DNA of 64,000 bases. Source: an uncultured SAR116 cluster alpha proteobacterium (GTDB lineage: Bacteria > Pseudomonadota > Alphaproteobacteria > Puniceispirillales > Marisalimonadaceae). The notes beneath the pieces were generated by a model. That model was given only the letters and a program-made list of their open reading frames with translations. It searched no databases and had not been told where the DNA came from. The first letter of the stretch is position 1. The number at the start of each line of letters is the position of its first letter. The stretch spans positions 1 to 64,000 of the forward strand of contig CACBDG010000006.1 in the NCBI GenBank assembly GCA_902537945.1, in the 5' to 3' direction. The translations under genes were made by a program, and so were the position numbers. Below, piece after piece: positions 25,848-34,543 of this stretch.

Positions 25848-25865
25848 GTGATGTTATAACGTTGC
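25848..25865. promoter_or_regulatory. Zur-box-like palindrome 2
   Basis: GTGATGTTATAACGTTGC repeats the ATGTTATAAC core 52 bp from the first box, about five helical turns. It lies 55 bp upstream of the zur start, so the two boxes could control both divergent operons, with autoregulation of zur. Confidence 0.65.
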
Positions 25866-25920
25866 ATATTAAAAATTAATTGATATATTAAGTTAGACTT
25901 TTCAAAGTTAGGGTTTACAG

Positions 25921-26313
25921 ATGTCAGTTATAAAAAATCGTTTAACACATGCAGATCGTATTTTTAATTTTCTTAAAAAACAAAAAAAACCGTTAACAGC
26001 TTATGAAATACTTGAGTTGATGAGGGTAGAAGGAATTAATGCCGTTACTACAGTATACAGAGGGCTTGATACATTAAATAAAAAAGGATTAATTCATCGC
26101 ATCGAGTCGTTAAATTCTTGGACAGTATGTTGCGGATCACATAAAAATAAAATTCCAGTTTTTGAAATCTGCAATGACTGTGGTGATGTAAAAGAGCGTT
26201 TAGATCAAAAATTAACTGATAATATTAAAAAACTCTCTGATAAAACAGGATTTAGGGCTGACAATCCAGTTCTTGAAATACACGGGCTTTGTGGCAATTG
26301 CTTAACAAATTAA
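25921..26313 (+). CDS. zur: Fur-family regulator, probably Zur
   Basis: The 130 residues have the Fur winged helix (LTAYEILELMRVEGINAVTTVYRGLDTLNKKGLIHRI as helix-turn-helix and wing, in two parts) and a dimer domain with two CxxC pairs (CNDC near 89-92, CGNC near 124-127) for the structural zinc, plus HxC-type ligands (CCGSHKNK). Adjacent CobW and WD40 genes and the ATGTTATAAC palindromes upstream point to Zur, the zinc-sensing repressor, rather than Fur. No Shine-Dalgarno is obvious. Confidence 0.82.
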   Translation: MSVIKNRLTHADRIFNFLKKQKKPLTAYEILELMRVEGINAVTTVYRGLDTLNKKGLIHRIESLNSWTVCCGSHKNKIPVFEICNDCGDVKERLDQKLTDNIKKLSDKTGFRADNPVLEIHGLCGNCLTN

Positions 26314-26332
26314 TAATTAAAAGGATTAAGAC

Positions 26333-27307
26333 ATGAATAATACTTCTGAACAAGTTCCTGTAACAGTTTTGACTGGATTTCTTGGAGCTGGAAAAACAAC
26401 TCTTCTAAATAGAATACTTACAGAACAACATGGTAAACGGTATGCAGTTATTGTAAATGAATTTGGTGAACAAGGAATCGACAATGATCTTGTCGTAGAT
26501 GCTGATGAAGAAGTTTTTGAAATGAATAACGGATGTATTTGTTGCACAGTAAGAGGTGATTTAATTAGAATACTTGGTGGCCTTATGAAAAGAGCTGATA
26601 AACTAGATGCTATTATTGTAGAAACAACAGGACTTGCAGACCCCGCTCCAGTTGCTCAAACTTTTTTTGTTGACCAGGATGTATCTGATAAAACTAAATT
26701 GGATGCAATAGTCACCGTTGCAGACGCAGTGCATCTTAGTAATCAGCTTGGTGAACACCATGAAGCCGAAGAACAGATAGCATTCGCTGACATTGTTTTA
26801 CTTAATAAAATTGATCTTGTAGATGACAACTCAATTGATAAGGTTAAAGCAAGAATTAAAAAAATTAATCCATATGCAAAAATTGTCAAAACTAATCGTT
26901 GTGATATTCCACTTAATGAAGTTTTAGGACTTAATGCATTTAGTTTAGATCGTGTTTTAGAAGTTGAACCTGATTTCTTAGATTCTGATCATGACCACGA
27001 GCACGATGATGATGTAACAAGCATGTCATTTGTTTCTGAAACACCATTAGACATGGACAAATTTCAATCCTGGTTTGGTAATTTATTACAAACACACGGA
27101 CAAGATATTCTAAGGTCTAAGGGTATATTAAGTTTTGAGGGCAAAGATGATCGTTATGTCTTTCAAGGTGTACATATGCTTATGGATGCGTCCCCAATGG
27201 GTACTTGGCCTGAGGGAAAAGAGCGCAATTCAAGGATAGTTTTTATAGGTCGAAATCTTGAAAGCATGGGTCTTGATGAAGGTTTTGAGCAATGTAAATT
27301 GAATTAA
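26333..27307 (+). CDS. CobW/COG0523-family GTPase (zinc chaperone type)
   Basis: The 324 residues show Walker A ([12 protein letters not shown], about 15-26), the metal-binding [12 protein letters not shown] (CxCC, about 66-77), GTPase Walker [11 protein letters not shown] and the NKID specificity motif. A His/Asp-rich loop (HDHEHDDD, about 221-228) separates it from the CobW C-terminal domain. COG0523 proteins in Zur-controlled clusters deliver zinc to client enzymes under scarcity. It follows zur by 19 bp and precedes the WD40 gene by 33 bp, so it is likely co-transcribed. Confidence 0.87.
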   Translation: MNNTSEQVPVTVLTGFLGAGKTTLLNRILTEQHGKRYAVIVNEFGEQGIDNDLVVDADEEVFEMNNGCICCTVRGDLIRILGGLMKRADKLDAIIVETTGLADPAPVAQTFFVDQDVSDKTKLDAIVTVADAVHLSNQLGEHHEAEEQIAFADIVLLNKIDLVDDNSIDKVKARIKKINPYAKIVKTNRCDIPLNEVLGLNAFSLDRVLEVEPDFLDSDHDHEHDDDVTSMSFVSETPLDMDKFQSWFGNLLQTHGQDILRSKGILSFEGKDDRYVFQGVHMLMDASPMGTWPEGKERNSRIVFIGRNLESMGLDEGFEQCKLN

Positions 27308-27340
27308 ATAACTATAATTTACTTCAAGAATAAATTCAAA

Positions 27341-28393
27341 ATGTCAGATAGAGAAAAATTTTTAGAGCAAAAAATATCTTACTTAGAGCCTGAAGAAACA
27401 GAACTAGAAGGTAGAGGTAAGGAATTAGAAATAAATGCTCCAGTCACTGGTGCAGTTACAATTCCTGAGGCTGTTGTTGCAGGATTTGGTGACGGTACTG
27501 TAAGATTTTTTAGCTCAGAAGAAACACCAAAAATAATTGATGCGCATGATGGTGTGGTACTCTGTATAGCCACAAATGGTAGTGAGGTGTTCACTGGTGG
27601 TGATGATGGTCGATTTTTACAAATATCTCCTGATGGAACAATAACTGAAATTGCTAATTTTGGAACTCGATGGGTTGATACTGTAGCGGCAACAAAATAT
27701 AATATGGTTTGTTCATCAGGTAAAAATGCTTATTTGTGGTCTAGTGGTAATACAAAAGAAAAAATTTTGGAGCATACAAGCACTATAGGAGGTATGGCAT
27801 TTGATAGAAGTGGAAAACGTTTAGCAGTTGCCAGCTATGGAGGGGTTACTCTTTGGGAGCAAGGTAACAGACGATGGAAATCTTCACGGCTTGTATGGAA
27901 AGGGTCTCACAGTAAAGTAAGTTTTAGCCCTGATGGAAAATATATCGTGACTACCATGCAAGAAAGTGAACTTCATGGATGGCGTATACGAGATAAAGTA
28001 GATTTAGCTATGAGAGGGTATCCAGCAAAGATAAAAAGTTTTGCATGGGTAGGTGACATTCCTCACCTTGCTACTGCTGGTGACCATCAAGCAATTTGTT
28101 GGCCGTTTGATGGTAAAGACGGACCACTTGGTAGAGAACCAGTTTGTGTTGCTGATTGTGGTAAAAAAATCTCAACTTTTATAGAACCCTTAACAGGCGA
28201 AAAGGCTATTTTTGTGGGCTTTAATGATGGTACAGTTTTATTATCAGAGGTAGATGATAGAAAAAATCCATTTGTTGTTAGAAATCCTAAAGGTTATGAA
28301 ATATCTGCAATATCACTTTCATCAGATCGTTCTTATATTTTGATAGGCGACTTAGGTGGTAATATATTGTGGTCTCCATTATGGGCAAATTAA
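27341..28393 (+). CDS. WD40-repeat protein of the Zur/CobW cluster
   Basis: The 350 residues consist of WD40-type blades: GDGTVRFFSSEE, IDAHDGVVLCIA, GGDDGRFLQISPDG, SFSPDGKYIVTTMQE, AGDHQAICWPFDGKDG and others, enough for a seven-bladed propeller. There is no signal peptide, so it is cytoplasmic. Such proteins often accompany CobW GTPases and Zur in alphaproteobacteria; they are thought to be a scaffold or partner, but no activity is known. Expression probably follows the zur operon. Confidence 0.8.
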   Translation: MSDREKFLEQKISYLEPEETELEGRGKELEINAPVTGAVTIPEAVVAGFGDGTVRFFSSEETPKIIDAHDGVVLCIATNGSEVFTGGDDGRFLQISPDGTITEIANFGTRWVDTVAATKYNMVCSSGKNAYLWSSGNTKEKILEHTSTIGGMAFDRSGKRLAVASYGGVTLWEQGNRRWKSSRLVWKGSHSKVSFSPDGKYIVTTMQESELHGWRIRDKVDLAMRGYPAKIKSFAWVGDIPHLATAGDHQAICWPFDGKDGPLGREPVCVADCGKKISTFIEPLTGEKAIFVGFNDGTVLLSEVDDRKNPFVVRNPKGYEISAISLSSDRSYILIGDLGGNILWSPLWAN

Positions 28394-28397
28394 AAAA

Positions 28398-28655
28398 ATG
28401 AATGACATGTTTAATCAAAAAAAAGCAAAACCTGAAAATATTAGATATTTAAAAGATATAATCTCTAAAAAATTAAACTTACCTGAAACCACAATATTAA
28501 GTATTGCTGAACTTAGCTGTCACGAGCCTGGTTGTCCTCCAAAAGAGACAGTAATTACCACTAATGCAAATGATGGAACAAGTAAAACTTGGAAAATTGA
28601 AAAACCAATAGATCAGATTGATAATTTTGATGTTGAAAATTTATTGGAGAGTTGA
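28398..28655 (+). CDS. Small Cys protein downstream of WD40 gene
   Basis: I place the start at ATG 28398, four bases after the WD40 stop; an upstream in-frame start would overlap that gene by 38 bp. The 85 residues contain SCHEPGCPPKETVI (a CxxxxC pair with PP) and end in VENLLES. Similar small proteins follow WD40 and CobW genes in other alphaproteobacteria as far as I recall, with no known role; the Cys pair and its zinc-regulated neighbours suggest metal handling. It closes the operon. Confidence 0.65.
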   Translation: MNDMFNQKKAKPENIRYLKDIISKKLNLPETTILSIAELSCHEPGCPPKETVITTNANDGTSKTWKIEKPIDQIDNFDVENLLES

Positions 28656-28800
28656 TTTTAACATGAGAAGAGAAAATTATTTTTAATAAATTTAATTAAT
28701 GAAACTGCATTACATATACCCAATATTAATATTCGTTAAACTAAATATGTGAATAATATAGATAAAAACCCAGTAACTCTTTTCAGTATTTTAGATTTCA

Positions 28801-28852
28801 AACTGAGGTTGCTGCACCCTTTTACTAATTAACAATGGTCAATGGTCCATGG
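28801..28852. repeat. Repeat R3, truncated, copy 3 of 3
   Basis: From AACTGAGG to CCATGG this copy matches the first ~45 bp of R2 and then skips to the internal CCATGG of R1/R2, so about 30 bp are deleted, and the final part is absent. It stands between the zur operon and the phage-like genes. Confidence 0.7.
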
Positions 28853-28934
28853 TTTTATTTTAAGTAATGTAAATATATTAAACTAAGTTTACCATATCTT
28901 TTAAGCTTACATTAATTTTGTTATAATAAAACCC

Positions 28935-29309
28935 ATGTTAGGTGGTTTTAAAAAGACAACAAAAAGAAACCTTTTAAAAGGCATACCCTGGCGTTTTGGC
29001 CCTAACTGGCCTGGTAAAAGATGTGAAGCCAAAACTAGAAAAGGTACACCTTGTCAACGTCCAGCTAAACTGCCAGTAGGTCGATGCAGACTTCATGGAG
29101 GTGCTAGCACTGGTCCAAGGACTGAAGAAGGCCTAAAAAGATTAGCAGATTCTAAAACTAAATATGGACGCTTTACAAAGATTGAAAGAGCAAAAGCTAG
29201 AGCCAGAGCAGAGCAAGGGAGAATAATTAGAAGTCAACTAAAAGAACTCGAAGCTTGGTTCATTGACCACGGACATTTGAAAAAGAATTGGCGAAAAGAT
29301 TGGGCATAG
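28935..29309 (+). CDS. Phage-type HGG-motif protein
   Basis: The 124 residues are basic and carry CEAKTRKGTPCQRPAKLPVGRC followed by RLHGGASTGPRTEEGL, where Cys residues and the HGG-x-TGPRT-EG motif are shared by many small phage and island proteins. Some are placed near terminase small subunits; the function is not known. It may bind DNA or zinc. It faces the primase gene, with 97 bp between their ends. Confidence 0.65.
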   Translation: MLGGFKKTTKRNLLKGIPWRFGPNWPGKRCEAKTRKGTPCQRPAKLPVGRCRLHGGASTGPRTEEGLKRLADSKTKYGRFTKIERAKARARAEQGRIIRSQLKELEAWFIDHGHLKKNWRKDWA

Positions 29310-29406
29310 TAAAATGCAGCAGAGGTGTAGAGGTGTAGATTATTTTCCTTAAAAATTTGTTCAATGTTAGTTTTTAAAAAAAGTTTTTAAGATTATATCT
29401 GCACCC

Positions 29407-31674
29407 CTACACCAACTGCTTGTATCTGATATAGTTAGAATGTTTGTCCCTACCCATTTCAAGCTCTACATCATCCCTAACTAATTGCCTAATCCTTTGT
29501 GCAAATCGATTTCTAGTTGGGACATATTGACCATCTCCTATTTCTTCCATGTGTGTTTTAAATTTTGAATATGCATCAGTAATTCCTACTTTTTTATTTT
29601 TACGAGCATCTAACAATTCATGAAGATAATTTTCCTTAAACCAATATAATATTGAGTCTGAATCTTCAAACCATTGAGTTGTAGACTGTTCAACTACACT
29701 TGGGATGATGAAGCCATCATTTTCAATAACATCCAATGCCCCTTTTATAGCGAACTTAAACAATTCATCTTTTTCATATAAAACTATTTTTTCAGCAATT
29801 CTTGGCACTCTCTCTTTCATAGGAATAGATCGATCGAATAGTATAACTTTTACCCTTCTATTAATTCCTTCATCTACTCCTCCCTTGAAATTAGGGAGAA
29901 CATTGGTTGCAAATATGTGGATCGCATTTGGTTTAAATGAACATACTGGTTTATAAACTTTTTTACCTGACACGGTATCACCAGTTACAACTGCTTTAAG
30001 TTTGTCTGATCTTATTGCATTAGCCCCTGATAATTCGTCAGATAAATTTGCCATTTTACCAACTAATTCTATTAAATACTGTTCTTTGCCTAAATCAGCT
30101 GGGGGTATAGATGAACAAGCATTTTTGGGTAGAGGAGACCGTATTAATTCTAAGATCTGTGACTTACCATTGGATGCAGAAGGGCCATATAAAACAAAAC
30201 ATATTGGAGTTGACAATTTTGTTGCAATCCCAGTTATACTTACCCCTAATATTTGTTGAATGAGTCTTATCAGTTGGGTTTTGATGATTTCATCTAAACT
30301 CATAAAACAACCGTTGATTAGTTTCCTGAGATAACCAGAAAGTATAAAATCTTCATCATCCCATTTGGCATCATTTACAAATCTTTGTTTATGATTTGGA
30401 TCATGTTGCAACAGTTTAGTTTTTTTATCGTAAGACATCTCTAAAAAACCATTCTTACAGTTCACTCCCATTGGTTGATCTTCAAAGAATCCTGGCTCAG
30501 AACACATTGACATTAATTCGTGAAGGCAGCCATCTATGAACTGTTTACTTACTTGAATCAATTTGCCAGATTTGGTTTTCTTTTGATCTAATTCGTGGAC
30601 TAACTGTCTTAAGTCGCTATCAGGGATAATCTTCCAACACAAACCATTATATTTCCAAAGTTCCCCCTCATCGTAGAATGGTATTGGACCTTCTAATTCA
30701 AATTGCTTTTTTAGATATTTTGCTATTGAAGTGTGTGTATTACTCTCAATTTCAAAAATACCACCTCCTTGCCAACCATTTTGGGTTGCAAGTTTAAATA
30801 TATATCTTTTGTCAATTTTTTCTGGATTGAATGAATTCCATTTTTCTTTGTTAAACTCTTTATTTTGATAATTAGGGCATGGAGAACCATCTATTTTATA
30901 TTTTGACCAATCATCAAAGATTTCAAACCCATCTCCTTTAAAAGTTTTTTTAAGAGCATGGCCTAAATTTACCCATGTATTATAATCTTCAGGATCTATA
31001 TAGCTTAAGGCACTCCGTACTAAAGGAATATCCTTAATACCCTCTTCCCTTTTGTGTTCATTTATAGATGTCTTTATTGTTGATATTTTAACTTCTTTTT
31101 GTACAACATGATTTTGTATTAGCGTTTCAGATTGAGTAATAATATTTTTCACTTGTTTAAGGGTTACACATGGAAGATCCTCACTGTGCACCTCTAAGGG
31201 ACTTTCATCAATCCATTGATAAGATTGTTTTGTTTCTGGGTGAGTTCCAAAAATTATACATTGTGTGCCACTAGCTAATACTTCTAATTGAGCTTTTCCT
31301 TTTTCAAGATTAAAAATTTTAGTAGATTTTTTTCTAAATTCATCTCCACTTCTTCTATAAAACAATGCTCTCTTTGGAAATTTTCCAATTCTTTCTATCG
31401 TATCACCCAGTTCACGAATAATTATGTCTCTAATAAGAAGGCTTTGTTTGTCATCTAGAATATCTACATCAAATACAATTAAATCATTTAATAGAACACC
31501 CACACCTGCATGTGGGTATTCTAAGGATAGTTTCTCAGTTTGGGCATAATCATTCTTGATGCTTGACCAATTTTTAATGCTTGGCCTTTTTGTTGCTGGA
31601 ATGATTGGGATTGGAATATAGCCATTTTCATGTAACTTTAAAGCTGCATTGCCGTAAGACTGTAAAGATGGCAT
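29407..31674 (-). CDS. P4-type primase-helicase (Prim-Pol/D5-like)
   Basis: This 755-residue replication protein begins with a bifunctional primase/polymerase domain (residues 1-170, FDVD at 68-71), then a PriCT-like segment (W...LGHALK, about 228-265), a D5-type N-terminal region and a superfamily 3 helicase with Walker A GPSASNGKS (497-505) and an ATNVLP segment. Such proteins start replication of P4-like satellites and islands. Its ATG overlaps the stop of the AlpA-like gene by one base. Confidence 0.85.
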   Translation of the reverse strand: MPSLQSYGNAALKLHENGYIPIPIIPATKRPSIKNWSSIKNDYAQTEKLSLEYPHAGVGVLLNDLIVFDVDILDDKQSLLIRDIIIRELGDTIERIGKFPKRALFYRRSGDEFRKKSTKIFNLEKGKAQLEVLASGTQCIIFGTHPETKQSYQWIDESPLEVHSEDLPCVTLKQVKNIITQSETLIQNHVVQKEVKISTIKTSINEHKREEGIKDIPLVRSALSYIDPEDYNTWVNLGHALKKTFKGDGFEIFDDWSKYKIDGSPCPNYQNKEFNKEKWNSFNPEKIDKRYIFKLATQNGWQGGGIFEIESNTHTSIAKYLKKQFELEGPIPFYDEGELWKYNGLCWKIIPDSDLRQLVHELDQKKTKSGKLIQVSKQFIDGCLHELMSMCSEPGFFEDQPMGVNCKNGFLEMSYDKKTKLLQHDPNHKQRFVNDAKWDDEDFILSGYLRKLINGCFMSLDEIIKTQLIRLIQQILGVSITGIATKLSTPICFVLYGPSASNGKSQILELIRSPLPKNACSSIPPADLGKEQYLIELVGKMANLSDELSGANAIRSDKLKAVVTGDTVSGKKVYKPVCSFKPNAIHIFATNVLPNFKGGVDEGINRRVKVILFDRSIPMKERVPRIAEKIVLYEKDELFKFAIKGALDVIENDGFIIPSVVEQSTTQWFEDSDSILYWFKENYLHELLDARKNKKVGITDAYSKFKTHMEEIGDGQYVPTRNRFAQRIRQLVRDDVELEMGRDKHSNYIRYKQLV

Positions 31675-31883
31675 TATAAATCTCCATCATCACGTCTTAT
31701 TTCCATTTCCATAAGCCAATCATCTATTTCAGAACACCTCCATAATCTTGTTTTAGATGAGGGTTTAATAGGTTTTGGAAAATCTTTATTCTTCATCCAA
31801 TCTTTAATTGTTTCTGAAGTAACCCCAAAAAATTTAAGGATTTCTTTTCCATTTACATATGTTTTATTTTCAAATAGTGCCAT
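31674..31883 (-). CDS. AlpA-like helix-turn-helix regulator/excisionase
   Basis: The 69 residues hold one MerR-like winged helix: VNGKEILKFFGVTSETIKDW followed by KNKDFPKPIKPSSKTRLWRCSE, as in AlpA/Xis proteins, with the closing EIDDWL. They activate the integrase or direct excision in P4-like elements. A good Shine-Dalgarno (AAAGGAGG) precedes the ATG. It is the gene closest to the right border and reads into the primase gene. Confidence 0.82.
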   Translation of the reverse strand: MALFENKTYVNGKEILKFFGVTSETIKDWMKNKDFPKPIKPSSKTRLWRCSEIDDWLMEMEIRRDDGDL

Positions 31884-32222
31884 CGTGGCCTCCTTTTAAT
31901 TAGATTAAAAAAACAGGCATCGATTTTTTAAGATGAGATTCAACTTCTACGATGTTCACTGAAGTTGTTGCATACTGATTACGCTAGTATGGCAGCGAGG
32001 TGCCCTCACCGAGCATATACATTATATCAGGTCCAGAATCGCTAGAAAAGGCCCTATTTAGATTTTTTTTAATTTTTTTTAAGTTATTGGATTTACTAAA
32101 AAGGAGATAAAAATTAATTAAAACCGGTCACATCTCCGTCACAATTGCTTTGACTTTTATGAAAAATCCTGAGATTCTATAATTATAACAAGTGAGGTGT
32201 GGCTTATTATTCAAGGGGTTAT
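31884..32222. other. 339-bp right-end control region of the island
   Basis: The stretch contains a GC-rich block (31983-32018, GGCAGCGAGGTGCCCTCACC with GGTG/CACC arms) that stands out in the AT background, and the right copy of the 16-bp repeat (32129-32144). It should hold the promoter of the AlpA-primase operon and part of the recombination site. Confidence 0.5.
32129..32144. repeat. 16-bp end-proximal direct repeat, right copy
   Basis: CACATCTCCGTCACAA is identical and in the same direction as 4925-4940. It stands 77 bp inside the right att copy. The left-end hairpin partner (ACGGAG) is absent here. Confidence 0.55.
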
Positions 32223-32299
32223 TGGTAGCGGAGGAGGGACTTGAACCCCCGACACCCGGATTATGATTCCGGTGCTCTAACCAGCTGAGCTACTCCGCC
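32223..32299 (-). tRNA. tRNA-Met (CAT), elongator type
   Basis: The 77-base gene folds as a full cloverleaf on the minus strand: acceptor GGCGGAG with CTCCGCT, D arm AGCTCAGCTGGTTAGAGC, anticodon stem CCGGA/TCCGG around ATCATAA (anticodon CAT), T arm CGGGGGTTCAAGTCCC and encoded CCA. The sequence resembles alphaproteobacterial elongator tRNA-Met rather than the initiator. It carries the island's attachment site in its 3' part. Confidence 0.93.
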
Positions 32300-32364
32300 A
32301 ACAATTAAATATTTACTAAATATAAATTATTTTCTAGTCAAGCAATTACATTTTTAAAATTAGA

Positions 32365-33015
32365 TTATAGTGAAATAATAATATTTCTTAAATTATCTTT
32401 AAGATTTAATTTAAAGTTTGAAGAGTTTTGTTTAGTTGTTGATGAAACTAAAACATGCTCAATTTTCCCAAAAGAACTTAAAAAAGTATTTATATGTTGT
32501 TGTTTTTCAGAAAGTTGAATTTCAAAGCTAATTAGTTCAAATTGATTTTTTTTCATTTGATAAACGGGTTTCTCGCTTTTCCAAGAAATTAAACTAGGTA
32601 TGATACCTGTTTCTATTATTTCACTATCTAAAATATTTTTTTTGCAAGTTGGCATTGCAAACTTCCATTTATAGTTAGCACGAGACGCTTCAAAGAATGG
32701 ATCATAATATTTTGATAACTTCATATGGTTATTTTTAATAACATAACCAATGATTTGTGGAGATTTTTTTAATTTAGATTGTAAATTTAAGTTGTCTAAA
32801 TTAAACCATTTTCTATTTTTTAATTTCTTCATTTTGGGATCAATTGCGATTACTTCTAAGTAAACATCTTCACTAATTCTTATAACCCTATTGTGTGTTC
32901 CCATATCTTTATGATAGCCAATATCACTTAATTTAGCTTGAAGAATACTCTCAACAAACAGTGTTCCTTCTTCTAAATTAATAGCTCCAAATACAATATG
33001 ATCTAATTCATGCAT
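32365..33015 (-). CDS. Glyoxalase-like (VOC superfamily) protein
   Basis: The 216 residues match the Glyoxalase_3 type: MHELDHIVFGAINLEEGTLF, then GTHNRVIRI and DVYLEVIAIDP, giving a His-Glu metal site. A second, weaker module follows (ISFEIQLSEKQ). Members of this group have no defined substrate. It overlaps the start of mnmA by one base, so the two are probably co-transcribed leftward. It is the first chromosomal gene beyond the island's right border. Confidence 0.75.
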   Translation of the reverse strand: MHELDHIVFGAINLEEGTLFVESILQAKLSDIGYHKDMGTHNRVIRISEDVYLEVIAIDPKMKKLKNRKWFNLDNLNLQSKLKKSPQIIGYVIKNNHMKLSKYYDPFFEASRANYKWKFAMPTCKKNILDSEIIETGIIPSLISWKSEKPVYQMKKNQFELISFEIQLSEKQQHINTFLSSFGKIEHVLVSSTTKQNSSNFKLNLKDNLRNIIISL

Positions 33016-34199
33016 TATAAAATTTTAATATCAGTTAACTTATTGGGAGCTTTTGTTATCCACCCACCACCTAATACATGAGAACTTTGATTAATATTAT
33101 AAAAAACAGCAGCTTGACCAGTTGAAACACCAAATTGAGGTTTATCAAAAGATAAATAAGCAAAGCTACTGTCAAAATTAACTTTAATTGTTCCATTTAC
33201 TGGTTGTGACGAATTTCTTAACTTAACTAAAACTCTAAATTCTGTTTCTTTTGGTAAATCAATTATCCAGTTACAATCAGATATGTTAATTTTATTACAT
33301 GATAAAAACTCTCTTGGACCAACAATCACATTATTTTTTTCTATATCAAGACCAATTACATATAAAATACTATTATTATCATCTACCCCTTTTCTACCGC
33401 CAACTCCAATACCTTTTCTTTGACCAATAGTAAAGTCAATTATACCGTTGTGCATTCCTAAAATATTCCCATGAACATCAATTATATTACCTCTATCAAT
33501 GCTTCTTGGTCTTAATTTTCTTACTACATCTGCATATTTCCCTTCGGGAACAAAACAAATATCTTGACTATCAGGCTTGTCTGCCACATTAAGTTCATGA
33601 CGTTTCGCTACAGATCTAGTTTCATCTTTTGTTAACGAACCTAGAGGAAATCTAACGAAATCAAGTTGTTTTTTAGTTGTAGCAAACAAAAAATAAGATT
33701 GGTCTTTTAGGGGATCTATTCCTGTATACAAACTTGTCGTCCCAGATATTTTTTTTCTTCGAATGTAATGTCCAGTTGCCATTGCACTTGCACCCAATTT
33801 TTTTGCTCTATCAAACATATCTGTAAACTTAACTGTCTGATTACATCTTACACAAGGAATTGGAGTTTCACCTTTAAGATAAGAATCTGCAAAGTCATTC
33901 ATAACTTTATCTTGGAAAAGACTTTCGTAGTTCAAAACATAATGAGGTATTCCAAGCTTACTTGAAACTGATCTAGCATCATTAATATCTGAACCTGCGC
34001 AACATGCCCCTTTTTTTTGAAGAGCTTTTCCATAATCGTACAATTGCATGGTTAAACCAACAACATCATAGCCTGCTTCGACAAGCAAAGCAGCAGTAAC
34101 AGAAGAATCTACACCACCTGACATTGCTACTACTATACGATGATCTGATGGATTACCCTCTAAATCCATTTCTTTAATGACTCGGTCAATATTGATCAT
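33015..34199 (-). CDS. mnmA: tRNA-specific 2-thiouridylase MnmA
   Basis: The 394 residues carry the PP-loop SGGVDSSV (about 28-35), the catalytic Cys in PCVRCNQTVKF (about 110) and the second Cys in SQDICFVPEGK (about 210), the pair that forms the persulfide and thiolates U34 in Glu, Gln and Lys tRNAs. It uses sulfur supplied by the cysteine desulfurase encoded two genes upstream; order is desulfurase, ferredoxin, mnmA on one strand. The ferredoxin gene ends six bases before it. Confidence 0.93.
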   Translation of the reverse strand: MINIDRVIKEMDLEGNPSDHRIVVAMSGGVDSSVTAALLVEAGYDVVGLTMQLYDYGKALQKKGACCAGSDINDARSVSSKLGIPHYVLNYESLFQDKVMNDFADSYLKGETPIPCVRCNQTVKFTDMFDRAKKLGASAMATGHYIRRKKISGTTSLYTGIDPLKDQSYFLFATTKKQLDFVRFPLGSLTKDETRSVAKRHELNVADKPDSQDICFVPEGKYADVVRKLRPRSIDRGNIIDVHGNILGMHNGIIDFTIGQRKGIGVGGRKGVDDNNSILYVIGLDIEKNNVIVGPREFLSCNKINISDCNWIIDLPKETEFRVLVKLRNSSQPVNGTIKVNFDSSFAYLSFDKPQFGVSTGQAAVFYNINQSSHVLGGGWITKAPNKLTDIKIL

Positions 34200-34204
34200 T
34201 AACC

Positions 34205-34528
34205 TTACTCTTCAGGTATTGAAACTTTAAGACCATCAAGTTTTTCAGTAATTTCAATTTGACATCCTAATCGAGAAGTTGGTTGTAAACCGTCAGCTAA
34301 ATCAAGCATATCTTCTTCATCTGGGTTAGGGTTTCCAACAACTGAAAACCATTCTTTATCAATTATGACGTGACATGTACAACAAGAAATTGATCCTCCA
34401 CAAGTTCCCTCAATTCCCAAATTGTTATCTCTGGCTACTTCCATTAGAGATAATCCAATTTCTGCTTCTACAGATTTTTCATTGCCATCTGAATTAACAA
34501 ACACAAGTTTTGGCACATTGAACTCCAT
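34205..34528 (-). CDS. fdx: 2Fe-2S ferredoxin (adrenodoxin type)
   Basis: A 107-residue ferredoxin with the cluster ligands GTCGGSISCCTC (CxxxxxCxxC) and a distal Cys in RLGCQI, of the adrenodoxin/Isc type. It provides electrons for Fe-S assembly or hydroxylases. Its gene lies between the cysteine desulfurase and mnmA with spacings of 15 and 5 bp, which supports the assembly role. Confidence 0.88.
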   Translation of the reverse strand: MEFNVPKLVFVNSDGNEKSVEAEIGLSLMEVARDNNLGIEGTCGGSISCCTCHVIIDKEWFSVVGNPNPDEEDMLDLADGLQPTSRLGCQIEITEKLDGLKVSIPEE

Positions 34529-34543
34529 AATATTAATTTAATT

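Larger units (their letters stand above)
4814..32279. mobile_element. Integrative genomic island in tRNA-Met, about 27.4 kb
   Basis: Both borders carry the same 58 bp (4814-4871 and 32222-32279), which is the 3' part of tRNA-Met through the anticodon loop. The right copy belongs to the intact tRNA gene; the left copy lacks the 5' part. A tyrosine integrase begins 83 bp inside the left border. An AlpA-like regulator and a P4-type primase begin 339 bp inside the right border. A 16-bp direct repeat (4925-4940, 32129-32144) lies near each end. Capsid, portal, terminase-large and tail genes are absent. Cargo includes urea and metal transporters and several carbon-metabolism enzymes. The integrase is frameshifted, so the island may be immobile or need help. 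Confidence 0.8.

Noticed and set aside
4814-32279. Complete prophage
   Set aside because: No capsid, portal, large terminase or tail genes occur; only integrase, AlpA, primase and an HGG protein are phage-like.
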